From positions 1 to 22,956 of IMG/VR virus record IMGVR_UViG_3300025645_000485: DNA of 22,956 nt, one strand, 5' to 3'. This DNA comes from a virus. The stretch's first letter is position 1; the number at the start of each line of letters is the position of its first letter. Made by a program: the position numbers and the translations under genes. The notes under the pieces are model-generated. The model was not told the DNA's origin. It did not search any database and saw only the letters and a program-made list of their open reading frames with translations. Of the stretch, positions 1-7,924 are shown in pieces.

Positions 1-2
1 AC

Positions 3-1082
3 GAGGGATACATTGATTCTTATGGCTACCCTGTCTTCGAAACCCCATCAAAAAAAGTGTATGGACCTCATGGAACGCCAATCAAAATCGGGGTTATTGA
101 ATACTGGAATAATGAAGTAGAAGGTCTAAAAGATGATCAAGACGGTTTAAACGAATTTTATAGACAATTTCCTCGCACAACTAAACACGCGTTTAGAGAT
201 GAATCTAAAATGTCTTTATTTAATTTAACTAAGATTTATCAACAAATAGATTTTAATGAAGATTTAAAAAATTCACTGTCAGTTACGCAAGGTAATTTTC
301 AATGGGAAAATGGAGAAAAAGATACTAGAGTAATATTTGCGCCAAGCAAGCAAGGTAGATTTTTTATAACATGGGTGCCGCCATTACAATTGCAAAATAA
401 AAGATTTGTAAAAAATGGAGTTAATTATCCTGGTAATGAACATTGCGGAGCATTTGGTTGTGATCCATATGATATATCAGGCACAGTTGATGGTAAAGGT
501 TCTAACGGTTCTTTACATGGCTTAACTAAGTTTAGCATGGAAGAAGTACCGCCAAATCATTTTTTCTTAGAATACATCGCTCGTCCACAGACGGCTGAAA
601 TATTTTTTGAAGATGTACTTATGGCCTGTGTATTTTATGGTATGCCAATATTAGCAGAGAACAACAAACCTAGGTTACTTTATTATTTTAAACGTAGAGG
701 TTATAGAGGTTTTGCTATGAACAGGCCTGACAAAAAAAGAAACAAATTATCTGTAACTGAAAGAGAAATAGGTGGTATACCTAATTCAAGTGAAGATATA
801 AAACAAGCTCACGCTTCTGCTATAGAAACTTATATAGAGCATTTTGTAGGGTTAAAAGAAACAGGTTATGGAGACGTATACTTTCAAAGAACTTTAGAAG
901 ATTGGGCTCGATTTAATATAAACAATAGAACAACACATGATGCTTCTATTAGTTCTGGTTTAGCTTTAATGGCTTGTAATAAACATAGGTATTTACCTGT
1001 TAATAAAATTGAATTAAAACCAGTTGATCTTGGAATAAAAAGATACGACAACAAAGGAACTTTATCAAAAATTATAAATTAA
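3..1082 (+). CDS. terL: Terminase large subunit, C-terminal part (5' end outside window)
   Basis: This is the nuclease end of the phage DNA-packaging motor, which cuts concatemeric DNA and docks on the portal. The frame is open from base 3 with no stop upstream, so the gene starts outside the window and the ATPase domain is missing here. The GTG at 57 is internal, not a start. An FPRTTKHAF segment near base 165 resembles the hinge after the ATPase domain of large terminases. An RNase H-like nuclease is suggested by three well-spaced acidic residues: Asp in GCDPYD (codon 462), Glu in ILAENNK (codon 657) and Asp in THDASISSG (codon 939). The TAA stop shares one base with the portal ATG, implying coupled translation. 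The portal, scaffold-like gene and MCP follow directly, which supports the call. The assignment rests on motif recall and context. Confidence 0.85.
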   Translation, partial: EGYIDSYGYPVFETPSKKVYGPHGTPIKIGVIEYWNNEVEGLKDDQDGLNEFYRQFPRTTKHAFRDESKMSLFNLTKIYQQIDFNEDLKNSLSVTQGNFQWENGEKDTRVIFAPSKQGRFFITWVPPLQLQNKRFVKNGVNYPGNEHCGAFGCDPYDISGTVDGKGSNGSLHGLTKFSMEEVPPNHFFLEYIARPQTAEIFFEDVLMACVFYGMPILAENNKPRLLYYFKRRGYRGFAMNRPDKKRNKLSVTEREIGGIPNSSEDIKQAHASAIETYIEHFVGLKETGYGDVYFQRTLEDWARFNINNRTTHDASISSGLALMACNKHRYLPVNKIELKPVDLGIKRYDNKGTLSKIIN

Positions 1083-3469
1083 TGAATATATATACTAATA
1101 CCAATAGTGCTTTCCCTAGTCAAGTAGTGAGTGATGCTGAAAAAGCAAGTATTGAATATGGAAGTCAAGTTGCTATGGCAATTGAGTACGAGTGGTTTCG
1201 CTCAGGAAGAACTACAGGTAATAGATATTTAACTAATTGGAATCAATTTCACCAATTGAGACTGTATGCTCGTGGAGAACAAAGCGTACAAAAATACAAA
1301 GATGAGTTGTCTATAAATGGCGATTTGTCTTATCTTAATTTAGACTGGCAACCAGTACCTATATTATCTAAATTTGTTGATATAGTTGTAAACGGTATAT
1401 CGGCTAAAAGCTATGACATTAAAGCATACGCTCAAGATCCTGAATCTGTAAAAGCTAGAACAGAGTACGCTTCTAAAATACAAGAAGATATGTTAGCTAG
1501 AGAATATCTTGATTCTTTAAAAGACAGTTTAGGTATAAGTTTATATCAAAGTATAGATCCTACTAATCTACCTGAATCACCAGAAGAACTAGAACTACAT
1601 ATGCAGCTTAGTTATAAGCAATCAATTGAAATAGCAGAAGAAGAAGCTATATCATCTGTATTAGCGCAGAATAAGTATGATTTAGTTAGACGTAGATTAA
1701 ATATGGACTTAACAGTTTGCGGTATCGCTGCTGCTAAAACAAATTTTAATACTGCCGAAGGAATTACTGTTGATTATGTAGATCCTGCTTACTTAGTTTA
1801 TTCTTACACAGAAGATCCAAATTTTGAAGATATATATTATGTTGGTGAGATAAAGTCTATAACAATACCAGAACTTAAAAAAGAGTTTCCAGGCATTAGC
1901 AAGGAAGAATTAGAACGTATACAAAAAACTCCAGGCAACAGATCCTATATTACTGGTTGGGGTGGTTATGATGAAAACACCGTTCAGGTTTTATATTTTG
2001 ATTATAAAACATACTCTAATCAAGTATTTAAAATAAAACAAACTGATCAAGGGTTAATGAAAGCTTTAGAAAAAGATGATTCGTTTAATCCACCCGAAAA
2101 TGATAGCTTTGAAAGAGTATCAAGATCTATTGAAGTACTGTACAGTGGCGCTAAAGTTTTAGGTACTGATACAATGCTTAAATGGGAACTTGCAGAGAAC
2201 ATGTCAAGACCTTTAGCTGATACTACAAAAGTAGAAATGAATTATTCTATATGCGCGCCTAGAATATACAAAGGACGTATAGAATCACTTGTAAGCAAAT
2301 GTATAGGTTTTGCTGATATGATTCAGTTAACACATTTAAAGCTACAACAAGTAATGTCTAAAATGGTACCAGATGGTGTTTATTTAGATATGGATGGTTT
2401 AGCAGAGGTCGATTTAGGTAATGGTACAAACTATAATCCAGCAGAAGCATTAAACATGTACTTCCAAACTGGTAGTATTGTTGGTAGATCGTTAACACAA
2501 GACGGTGATTTTAATCAAGGTAAAGTGCCTATTCAAGAATTAAGTTCTAGCTCTGGTCAAGGTAAAATACAAAGTTTAATACAAACTTATCAGTATTATT
2601 TACAAATGATACGTGACGTAACCGGACTTAACGAAGCTAGAGATGGTAGTACACCAGACAAACAAACGTTAGTAGGATTACAAAAAATAGCTGCTAACGC
2701 TTCAAACACTGCCACTAGGCATATAAAGCAAGCTAGCTTATATGTAACTTTAAGGATAGCAGAAAATATAGCTTTAAAAATAGCAGATGCGTTACAGTTT
2801 CCACTTACGGCTGAATCTTTAGTAAATAATATATCTAATTACAATGTTAATACGTTGACAGAGATAAGTAATTTAAACTTACATGATTTTGGTATATTCT
2901 TAGAACTAGAACCAGATGAAGAAGAGCAACAACAATTAGAGCAAAATATACAAGTTGCTTTACAGCAAGGTGGTATTGATTTAGAAGATGCTATAGATAT
3001 AAGACAAATTAAAAATCTTAAGTTAGCTAATCAAATGCTTAAAATTAAGCGTAAGAAAAAAGGTAGAGAAGAGCAACAAAACGCTATGCAGCAATCACAA
3101 GCTCAAGCAAACGCTCAAGCTGATGCTGCTGAAAAAATTGCAATGTCTGAAGTTCAAAAACAAGAAGCTATATCAGGTTCTAAAGTACAATTTGAACAAG
3201 CTAATAATCAAATGGAAATACAGCGTATGCAAATTGCTGCTCAAATAAAGCAACAACAAATGCAATTGCAACATAAGTTTGATATGCAGTTAAAACAAAT
3301 GGACATGAAAGCTACTAGTGAAAAAGAAGCTGAAATAGAAGATCGCAAAGATAAACGTATTAAATTAGAAGGCACGCAACAAAGTCAAATGATAGATCAA
3401 AGACAAAATGATTTATTACCAATAAATTTTGAAGAACAAGACGGGGCAGCAATGATGCCTAACGTCTAA
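1082..3469 (+). CDS. Portal protein
   Basis: This should form the dodecameric ring at the special head vertex through which DNA enters and leaves, and onto which terminase and then neck proteins dock. Its 795 residues suit portals of podoviruses and crAss-like phages, which are longer than the roughly 500-residue siphovirus type. The middle region has portal-like segments such as GLNEARDGSTPDKQTL followed by a long helical stretch (NASNTATRHIKQASL). Residues about 657-766 are a glutamine- and charge-rich coiled coil (QQQMQLQHKFDMQLKQMD), a C-terminal barrel or extension seen in many portals. The ATG overlaps the terminase stop (TAATG) and no Shine-Dalgarno sequence precedes it. Position between terminase and MCP is the strongest evidence. 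Confidence 0.85.
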   Translation: MNIYTNTNSAFPSQVVSDAEKASIEYGSQVAMAIEYEWFRSGRTTGNRYLTNWNQFHQLRLYARGEQSVQKYKDELSINGDLSYLNLDWQPVPILSKFVDIVVNGISAKSYDIKAYAQDPESVKARTEYASKIQEDMLAREYLDSLKDSLGISLYQSIDPTNLPESPEELELHMQLSYKQSIEIAEEEAISSVLAQNKYDLVRRRLNMDLTVCGIAAAKTNFNTAEGITVDYVDPAYLVYSYTEDPNFEDIYYVGEIKSITIPELKKEFPGISKEELERIQKTPGNRSYITGWGGYDENTVQVLYFDYKTYSNQVFKIKQTDQGLMKALEKDDSFNPPENDSFERVSRSIEVLYSGAKVLGTDTMLKWELAENMSRPLADTTKVEMNYSICAPRIYKGRIESLVSKCIGFADMIQLTHLKLQQVMSKMVPDGVYLDMDGLAEVDLGNGTNYNPAEALNMYFQTGSIVGRSLTQDGDFNQGKVPIQELSSSSGQGKIQSLIQTYQYYLQMIRDVTGLNEARDGSTPDKQTLVGLQKIAANASNTATRHIKQASLYVTLRIAENIALKIADALQFPLTAESLVNNISNYNVNTLTEISNLNLHDFGIFLELEPDEEEQQQLEQNIQVALQQGGIDLEDAIDIRQIKNLKLANQMLKIKRKKKGREEQQNAMQQSQAQANAQADAAEKIAMSEVQKQEAISGSKVQFEQANNQMEIQRMQIAAQIKQQQMQLQHKFDMQLKQMDMKATSEKEAEIEDRKDKRIKLEGTQQSQMIDQRQNDLLPINFEEQDGAAMMPNV

Positions 3470-3477
3470 TTATTAAT

Positions 3478-3499
3478 TATTTAATTATATTATATTATG
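3478..3499 (+). promoter_or_regulatory. Duplicated A/T-only leader ending in the start codon, copy 1
   Basis: The 19 bases TATTTAATTATATTATATT lie immediately before the ATG of the scaffold-like gene. The identical sequence precedes the ATG at 6299, making 22 identical bases with the start codon. It contains no Shine-Dalgarno sequence. It could be a translation leader, the core of a late promoter, or both. Its exact repetition at two starts 2.8 kb apart is seen directly; the function is inferred. Confidence 0.5.
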
Positions 3500-4717
3500 T
3501 CAGAAGTAAAAACAAATGAACCTGTTAAACAGGAAGGTGACTTTAAAATAAAGTCTAAACCTACAAAACCTAAGCAATTAGGTAACAAAAAACAAGAAAT
3601 TAAAAAAGTTAATCTTAAAGAACCATTAGTAGAAATACCAAATGATGTTATTAAGGTTACAATACCTAACGAACCAGTTAAAAAAGAAACAGATGCCATT
3701 CAAATCGGAGAAGCAAAGGAAGTACCTGTGGAAGAACCATCCGGAAATAGCGCAGAGGTGGGAGAACCTATACAAGAGTCCAACGAGGATGTTGAAGGGT
3801 TTTCTCCAATCAAAGAAGTAACTGAAGAAGAAGTAAAAAAAGTAACAAAAGAAGCTAAAGAAGCTATAAGAGATGAAAAAGTATTAGGCAAAGCTTTACC
3901 TGAAAATATTGAAAAGCTAGTTACTTTTATGGAAGAAACTGGTGGAACTATAGAGGATTACACAAGACTCAACGCTGATTACTCAAGTGTTGATGAAAAT
4001 ACTTTATTAAAAGAATACTACAAAAAATCTAAACCACATTTAGATTCTGAAGAAATAGATTTTATAATGGAAGAAAACTTCCATTTTGATACAGATCTTG
4101 ACGAAGAGCGTGACGTCAAAAAGAAAAAACTCGCTAAAAAAGAAGAGGTTGCAAAAGCAAAAAACTTTTTAGAGGAAACGAAAAAGAAATATTACGACGA
4201 AATCAAGTTGAGACCCGGCGTAACTCAGGACCAACAAAAAGCTATGGACTTTTTTAACCGCTACAATGAACAGCAGAAACAAGCTGAGCAACAACATGAT
4301 GTATTTCAAAAAAATACTAAAGAACTTTTTAATCAAGATTTCGAAGGTTTCGATATCAAAGTTGGTGAAAAAAGATTTAAGTATAATATAAAAGATGTAG
4401 ATAAGGTTGCTGAAAACCAATCAAATATTAACAACCTGGTTAAGAAGTTCTTAGACAAAGATGGTAATGTTAATGACGCGGCTGGTTATCATAAAGCTAT
4501 ATACGCTGCTGATAATGTCGATAGAATCGCTACTCATTTTTATGAGCAAGGAAAAGCTGACGCAGTTAAAGACGTGGTGAACAAGTCTAAAAACTTATCA
4601 CCTATAAAAGCTAGATCACAACAAGGTGAGGTTTTTATAAACGGATTAAAAGTTAAAGCAATTTCTGGTGCTGATTCTTCAAAACTGAAAATTAAAACAA
4701 GAAAATTTAACAATTAA
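3497..4717 (+). CDS. Scaffold-like / capsid assembly protein (charged, mostly helical)
   Basis: I do not recognise this 406-residue protein by sequence. It lies between portal and MCP, the usual place of a capsid scaffolding or assembly protein. Residues 1 to about 125 are rich in Lys, Glu and Pro and look disordered. Residues about 190-290 are strongly charged and coiled-coil-like, with runs of Lys and Glu and a Gln-rich segment (NEQQKQAEQQH). The C-terminus is basic (SSKLKIKTRKFNN), which is compatible with the MCP-binding tail known in P22-type scaffolds. The ATG at 3497 follows the duplicated A/T leader. Base composition is uneven: bases 3721-3780 are about 50% GC against about 25% at the start of the gene. 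Other options are an internal head protein or a head protease substrate; no protease motif was seen. Confidence 0.55.
   Translation: MSEVKTNEPVKQEGDFKIKSKPTKPKQLGNKKQEIKKVNLKEPLVEIPNDVIKVTIPNEPVKKETDAIQIGEAKEVPVEEPSGNSAEVGEPIQESNEDVEGFSPIKEVTEEEVKKVTKEAKEAIRDEKVLGKALPENIEKLVTFMEETGGTIEDYTRLNADYSSVDENTLLKEYYKKSKPHLDSEEIDFIMEENFHFDTDLDEERDVKKKKLAKKEEVAKAKNFLEETKKKYYDEIKLRPGVTQDQQKAMDFFNRYNEQQKQAEQQHDVFQKNTKELFNQDFEGFDIKVGEKRFKYNIKDVDKVAENQSNINNLVKKFLDKDGNVNDAAGYHKAIYAADNVDRIATHFYEQGKADAVKDVVNKSKNLSPIKARSQQGEVFINGLKVKAISGADSSKLKIKTRKFNN
3690..3800 (+). other. GC-rich, acidic low-complexity linker inside the scaffold-like gene
   Basis: This stretch encodes an acidic, Glu/Pro/Ser-rich linker. Bases 3721-3780 have 30 G or C out of 60, whereas bases 3481-3540 have 15 of 60. 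Codon choice shifts too, to GAG, GTG, TCC and AAC, which neighbouring genes use little. A similar patch occurs near the start of the giant gene. Confidence 0.5.
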
Positions 4718-4730
4718 AAATTAAACAATT

Positions 4731-6215
4731 ATGAGTTTAAATCCACAATTTGGTGGTATTGTACCAAGTCCAATTCAAACTCCATCTCCTTCTGCTTATT
4801 TAGCATTTAACGGTGGAGCAAATGACTTTGCACAACAATATTTACCTGAAATTTACGAACAAGAAGTAGAGCGTTATGGAAACAGAACGTTATCTGGCTT
4901 CTTAAGAATGGTTGGCGCTGAAATGCCAATGACATCTGATCAAGTAATTTGGTCTGAACAAAATAGATTACATATATCTTACACTAACTGTGGTGTAGGT
5001 GCTGCCGCTGGTGGTAATAACCAAGCTATAGTAAGTATTGGTGGCGGTGCTACTGCTATTAATGTTATATCTGTCAATGATACTGTTGTTCTTTTAGATC
5101 CTGCTACAGGAGCTGAAGCAAAAGGTATTGTTTTAGCTAGAACTGCTGGTGACGGTGTTGCTGGTGGTACAAATGGTAACGTTACTGTACAACCGTTTGG
5201 CGCTACATCTTTTGCTGCACAAGGAATCACTCAAAGTGGTGTTGGAGCTTTAGGCGGAGTTAAAATGTTTGTATACGGTTCTGATTACACAAAAGGAACA
5301 ACTATTGGAGCAGGAGCAGGAAACTCTGCTGCTAGAATATCTATTGATCCTTCTTTCACTCAATTTTCTAATTCACCAGTGATCATAAGAGATCAGTACG
5401 TTGTTACTGGATCTGACATGGCTCAAATTGGTTGGGTTGAAGTTGCTACTGAAGATGGTGCTTCTGGATACCTTTGGTATTTAAAAGCTGAGTCTGAAAC
5501 TAGATTACGTTTCGAAGATTACTTAGAAATGGCAATGGTTGAAGGTGAGTTAAACGCTAATCCTGGGCCTGGAGTTAATTACAACGCTGCTAATTTACCA
5601 GGTACACAAGGTTTATTTGCTGCTATTAGACAAAGAGGAAATGTAGAAGTAGGATTTACTGCTGCTGCTGGACTTGATGAATTTGATGCAATACTTAAAA
5701 ACCTAGACACTCAAGGAGCTATCGAAGAAAACATGTTATTTTTACAGAGACAAACATCTCTTGATTTTGACGATATGTTAGCTTCTATCTCTGGCGGATT
5801 TGCTGGTGGTACTGCTTTTGGTTTATTCGAAAATTCAGAAGAAATGGCTTTAAATCTTGGTTTTTCAGGATTTAGAAGAGGTTCTTATGACTTCTACAAG
5901 ACTGACTGGAAATACTTAAACGATGCTTCTACAAGAGGCGCTATCGTTGGTGTTAATTCAATCGAAGGTGTATTAGTTCCTGCTGGAACATCTACAGTTT
6001 ATGATCAAATCTTAGGTACTAACATTAGAAGACCTTTCTTACACGTAAGATATAGAGCTTCTCAAGGTGACGACAGAAGAATGAAATCATGGTTAACTGG
6101 TGGTGCTGGCGGAGCAATGACTTCTACGCTTGATGCAATGCAAGTTAATTTCCTATCGGAAAGATGTTTAGTAACGCAAGCTGCTAACAACTTTGTATTA
6201 TTCCAAGGATTATAA
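4731..6215 (+). CDS. Major capsid protein
   Basis: This should be the HK97-fold protein that tiles the icosahedral head. The length of 494 residues fits major capsid proteins of crAss-like and similar podoviruses. The N-terminal part has an alpha-helical region (LPEIYEQEVERYGNRTLSGF) followed by a conserved-looking motif at residues 70-84, DQVIWSEQNRLHISY, which I recall from this MCP group. Residues about 85-210 are Gly/Ala/Val-rich beta sequence, plausibly an insertion or E-loop region. Composition differs from most of the window: it is Gly/Ala/Thr rich, higher in GC (about 47% at 5161-5220) and uses codons such as GCT, GGT and TCT repeatedly, as expected of the most highly expressed virion gene. 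A scaffold-like gene lies directly upstream and a strong terminator hairpin directly downstream, both typical of an MCP. Confidence 0.85.
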   Translation: MSLNPQFGGIVPSPIQTPSPSAYLAFNGGANDFAQQYLPEIYEQEVERYGNRTLSGFLRMVGAEMPMTSDQVIWSEQNRLHISYTNCGVGAAAGGNNQAIVSIGGGATAINVISVNDTVVLLDPATGAEAKGIVLARTAGDGVAGGTNGNVTVQPFGATSFAAQGITQSGVGALGGVKMFVYGSDYTKGTTIGAGAGNSAARISIDPSFTQFSNSPVIIRDQYVVTGSDMAQIGWVEVATEDGASGYLWYLKAESETRLRFEDYLEMAMVEGELNANPGPGVNYNAANLPGTQGLFAAIRQRGNVEVGFTAAAGLDEFDAILKNLDTQGAIEENMLFLQRQTSLDFDDMLASISGGFAGGTAFGLFENSEEMALNLGFSGFRRGSYDFYKTDWKYLNDASTRGAIVGVNSIEGVLVPAGTSTVYDQILGTNIRRPFLHVRYRASQGDDRRMKSWLTGGAGGAMTSTLDAMQVNFLSERCLVTQAANNFVLFQGL

Positions 6216-6235
6216 TAATCCAACAAATGTAATTT

Positions 6236-6274
6236 TTACCCTCGTTATATCAACGGGGGTAATTATTACTTTTA
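6236..6274 (+). terminator. Hairpin terminator after the MCP
   Basis: An 11-base-pair stem (6236-6246 with 6252-6262) closes a 5-base ATATC loop; one pair (6242/6256) is a T-G wobble. A T-rich but interrupted tract, ATTACTTTTA, follows. It starts 20 bases after the MCP stop. Partial termination or mRNA 3'-end protection of the abundant MCP transcript is the likely role. Confidence 0.75.
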
Positions 6275-6279
6275 TAAAC

Positions 6280-6301
6280 TATTTAATTATATTATATTAT
6301 G
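6280..6301 (+). promoter_or_regulatory. Duplicated A/T-only leader ending in the start codon, copy 2
   Basis: It is identical over 22 bases to the leader at 3478-3499, including the ATG. It lies just downstream of the post-MCP terminator, where a new promoter would be useful, so a promoter role is plausible here. No classical Bacteroidota TAnnTTTG element was seen in it. Confidence 0.5.
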
Positions 6302-7111
6302 GCTAAAAAAGCTAAAGCAGAAACTATTGAGGTTGCACCTCAGCCGGTAGCTACAAAAGTAGCACCACCAACTAAACCAAGTTGGGAAATAAAAGATAGA
6401 ATTTACTATTTAAAAGGAAACAAATCTCCTTTAACTTTAACAATACCAGGTAAGCATACAAGAAAACATGCTCTATTATATTTTGACAAAACGTCAGGTA
6501 AACAAAGAGAAATAAGATATGCTACTAATCAAGATTCGCCATTAGTTGATGAACAAAAAGGTGAATGTACAATGGGGCATATTGTTTTTAAAGATGGATT
6601 TTTAAGAGTTCCTATGAATATGCAAAACCTACAAAAACTACTTTCATTATATCATCCGTTAAAAAACAAAATATACGAAGAGTATAGTGCTGTTGAAGAA
6701 GCTATAGATGAATTAGAGGATTTAGATTTACAGATTGATGCCATGAACGCTGCGCGTTCTATAGATATTGATCATGCTGAAGCTATATTAAGAGTAGAAA
6801 AAGGTTCTGAAGTAAATAGTATGAGTTCTAAAGAAATTAAAAGAGATTTATTATTGTTTGCAAAAGAAAACGCCGCTATGTTTATTAGCTTAGCTAATGA
6901 CGAAAATGTACAGCTTAGAAACTTTGCAATAAAAGCTCGTGAAGCTGGAATAATAAACTTATCTCAAGATCAAAGAACTTTTCATTGGGGATCAAACAAC
7001 AGAAAGTTAATGAATGTTCCGTTTGATGAAAACCCTTATTCAGCTTTTGCTGCATTCTTAAAAACGGATGAAGGTGTTGAAATTTACAAATCTATAGATA
7101 AAAAGCTATAA
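6299..7111 (+). CDS. Conserved-looking virion-associated protein of unknown role
   Basis: I cannot name the function of this 270-residue protein. Residues 1-28 are a Lys/Ala/Pro-rich, probably disordered tail. Residues about 30-125 look like a compact folded domain (IYYLKGNKSPLTLTI, then YATNQDSPLVDEQKG and LQKLLSLYHPLKNKIYEEY), a pattern I recall from hypothetical proteins next to MCP genes in marine phages. Residues about 125-200 are acidic and helical, and the C-terminus is a mixed domain (FHWGSNNRKLMNVPFDENPY). No enzyme motif, signal peptide or membrane segment is visible. It is bracketed by terminator hairpins at 6236 and 7132 and preceded by the duplicated leader, so it may be its own transcription unit. 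Head completion, decoration or DNA-end-binding roles are all possible. Confidence 0.6.
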   Translation: MAKKAKAETIEVAPQPVATKVAPPTKPSWEIKDRIYYLKGNKSPLTLTIPGKHTRKHALLYFDKTSGKQREIRYATNQDSPLVDEQKGECTMGHIVFKDGFLRVPMNMQNLQKLLSLYHPLKNKIYEEYSAVEEAIDELEDLDLQIDAMNAARSIDIDHAEAILRVEKGSEVNSMSSKEIKRDLLLFAKENAAMFISLANDENVQLRNFAIKAREAGIINLSQDQRTFHWGSNNRKLMNVPFDENPYSAFAAFLKTDEGVEIYKSIDKKL

Positions 7112-7131
7112 AAACAAGTGATACTATATAT

Positions 7132-7153
7132 AGGCGGTTACGGCCGCCTTTTT
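7132..7153 (+). terminator. Rho-independent terminator
   Basis: A perfect 6-base-pair stem AGGCGG/CCGCCT (7132-7137 with 7144-7149) closes a TTACGG loop. The run of T at 7149-7153 follows directly and overlaps the end of the stem. It sits 20 bases after the stop of the 270-residue gene and is the most GC-rich spot in the neighbourhood. Confidence 0.8.
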
Positions 7154-7174
7154 AGTATATTAAAATAAATATAA

Positions 7175-7918
7175 ATGGTAAATATAAATACAGTATATAC
7201 AACAGTCTTGTACATATTAAACAAAGAACAAAGAGGTTATGTAACTCCAGCAGAGTTTAATAGCTTAGCTACTTTAGTTCAAGACGAAATATTTGAATCA
7301 TATTTTCCAGATGGAAACCAACTAAATAGGTTTAATCAAAATAATCAACAAAATGATACAGAGTTTTTTAATATGTTTAAAGACATTTCATATAAACTAT
7401 ATCCTTTTGAAAGAACAGCTACATTTACTTATAACGCAGGTGCTGGTATCCTAGGTTGGGAATACACAGGCGCTGGAACTATATTTAAGTTAGGCGAAAT
7501 AATATCTACATACAATACAACAAATCCTCAGTATGATTCTATTACTGAGCTAGCTAGTCAAAGTGACTTTTCTAAGATCACAAGATCTACGTTGACAGCT
7601 CCAACTATGCAATATCCTTTATGCACGACAGGCACAGGGCCAAATAATTCTGTACTTATAAAAGTTAGTCCTCAGCCAAACGTTTTAAGCGTAAACGCTT
7701 TGTTTACACCAGTAGCACCAGAGTGGAAGTTTACTACTGGTAACCTAGGTCAATACATATACTCTAACACATCAGTAAACTTTGAATTAGATATATCAGA
7801 GCAAACAAACTTAATAATAGGTATATTAAAATACTGTGGATTAATAATAAACGATCCAACAATAATACAGTCAGCCGCTGCAGAAGCTCAAGAGACAGAA
7901 CAAAACATAAAATCTTAA
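7175..7918 (+). CDS. Neck/ring protein (head-tail connector)
   Basis: This is likely a structural protein of the ring stack below the portal. The N-terminal segment YILNKEQRGYVTPAEFN followed by LVQDEIFESYF (residues about 13-43) matches a pattern I recall in ring or head-tail connector proteins of crAss-like and marine flavobacterial podoviruses, where an LN-x-EQ-x-GY-x-TP-x-x-F motif precedes a helix. The rest (247 residues in all) is mixed beta sequence with no enzyme motif, ending in an acidic helix. It starts 22 bases after a terminator, so a promoter is expected in or near 7112-7174, though none is clear. The next gene begins 7 bases after its stop and is another connector-type protein, which suggests joint assembly. 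Confidence 0.6.
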   Translation: MVNINTVYTTVLYILNKEQRGYVTPAEFNSLATLVQDEIFESYFPDGNQLNRFNQNNQQNDTEFFNMFKDISYKLYPFERTATFTYNAGAGILGWEYTGAGTIFKLGEIISTYNTTNPQYDSITELASQSDFSKITRSTLTAPTMQYPLCTTGTGPNNSVLIKVSPQPNVLSVNALFTPVAPEWKFTTGNLGQYIYSNTSVNFELDISEQTNLIIGILKYCGLIINDPTIIQSAAAEAQETEQNIKS

Positions 7919-7924
7919 TAAAAA

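Noticed and set aside
57-59. GTG as the start of the terminase gene
   Set aside because: The frame is open to the window edge with good coding sequence before it, and the ATPase domain must lie upstream.
4169-4420. Minus-strand open frame of 83 codons
   Set aside because: It is the complement of the Lys/Glu-rich coiled-coil region of the scaffold-like gene; the Phe/Leu/Ile-rich product is an artefact of AT-rich coding.
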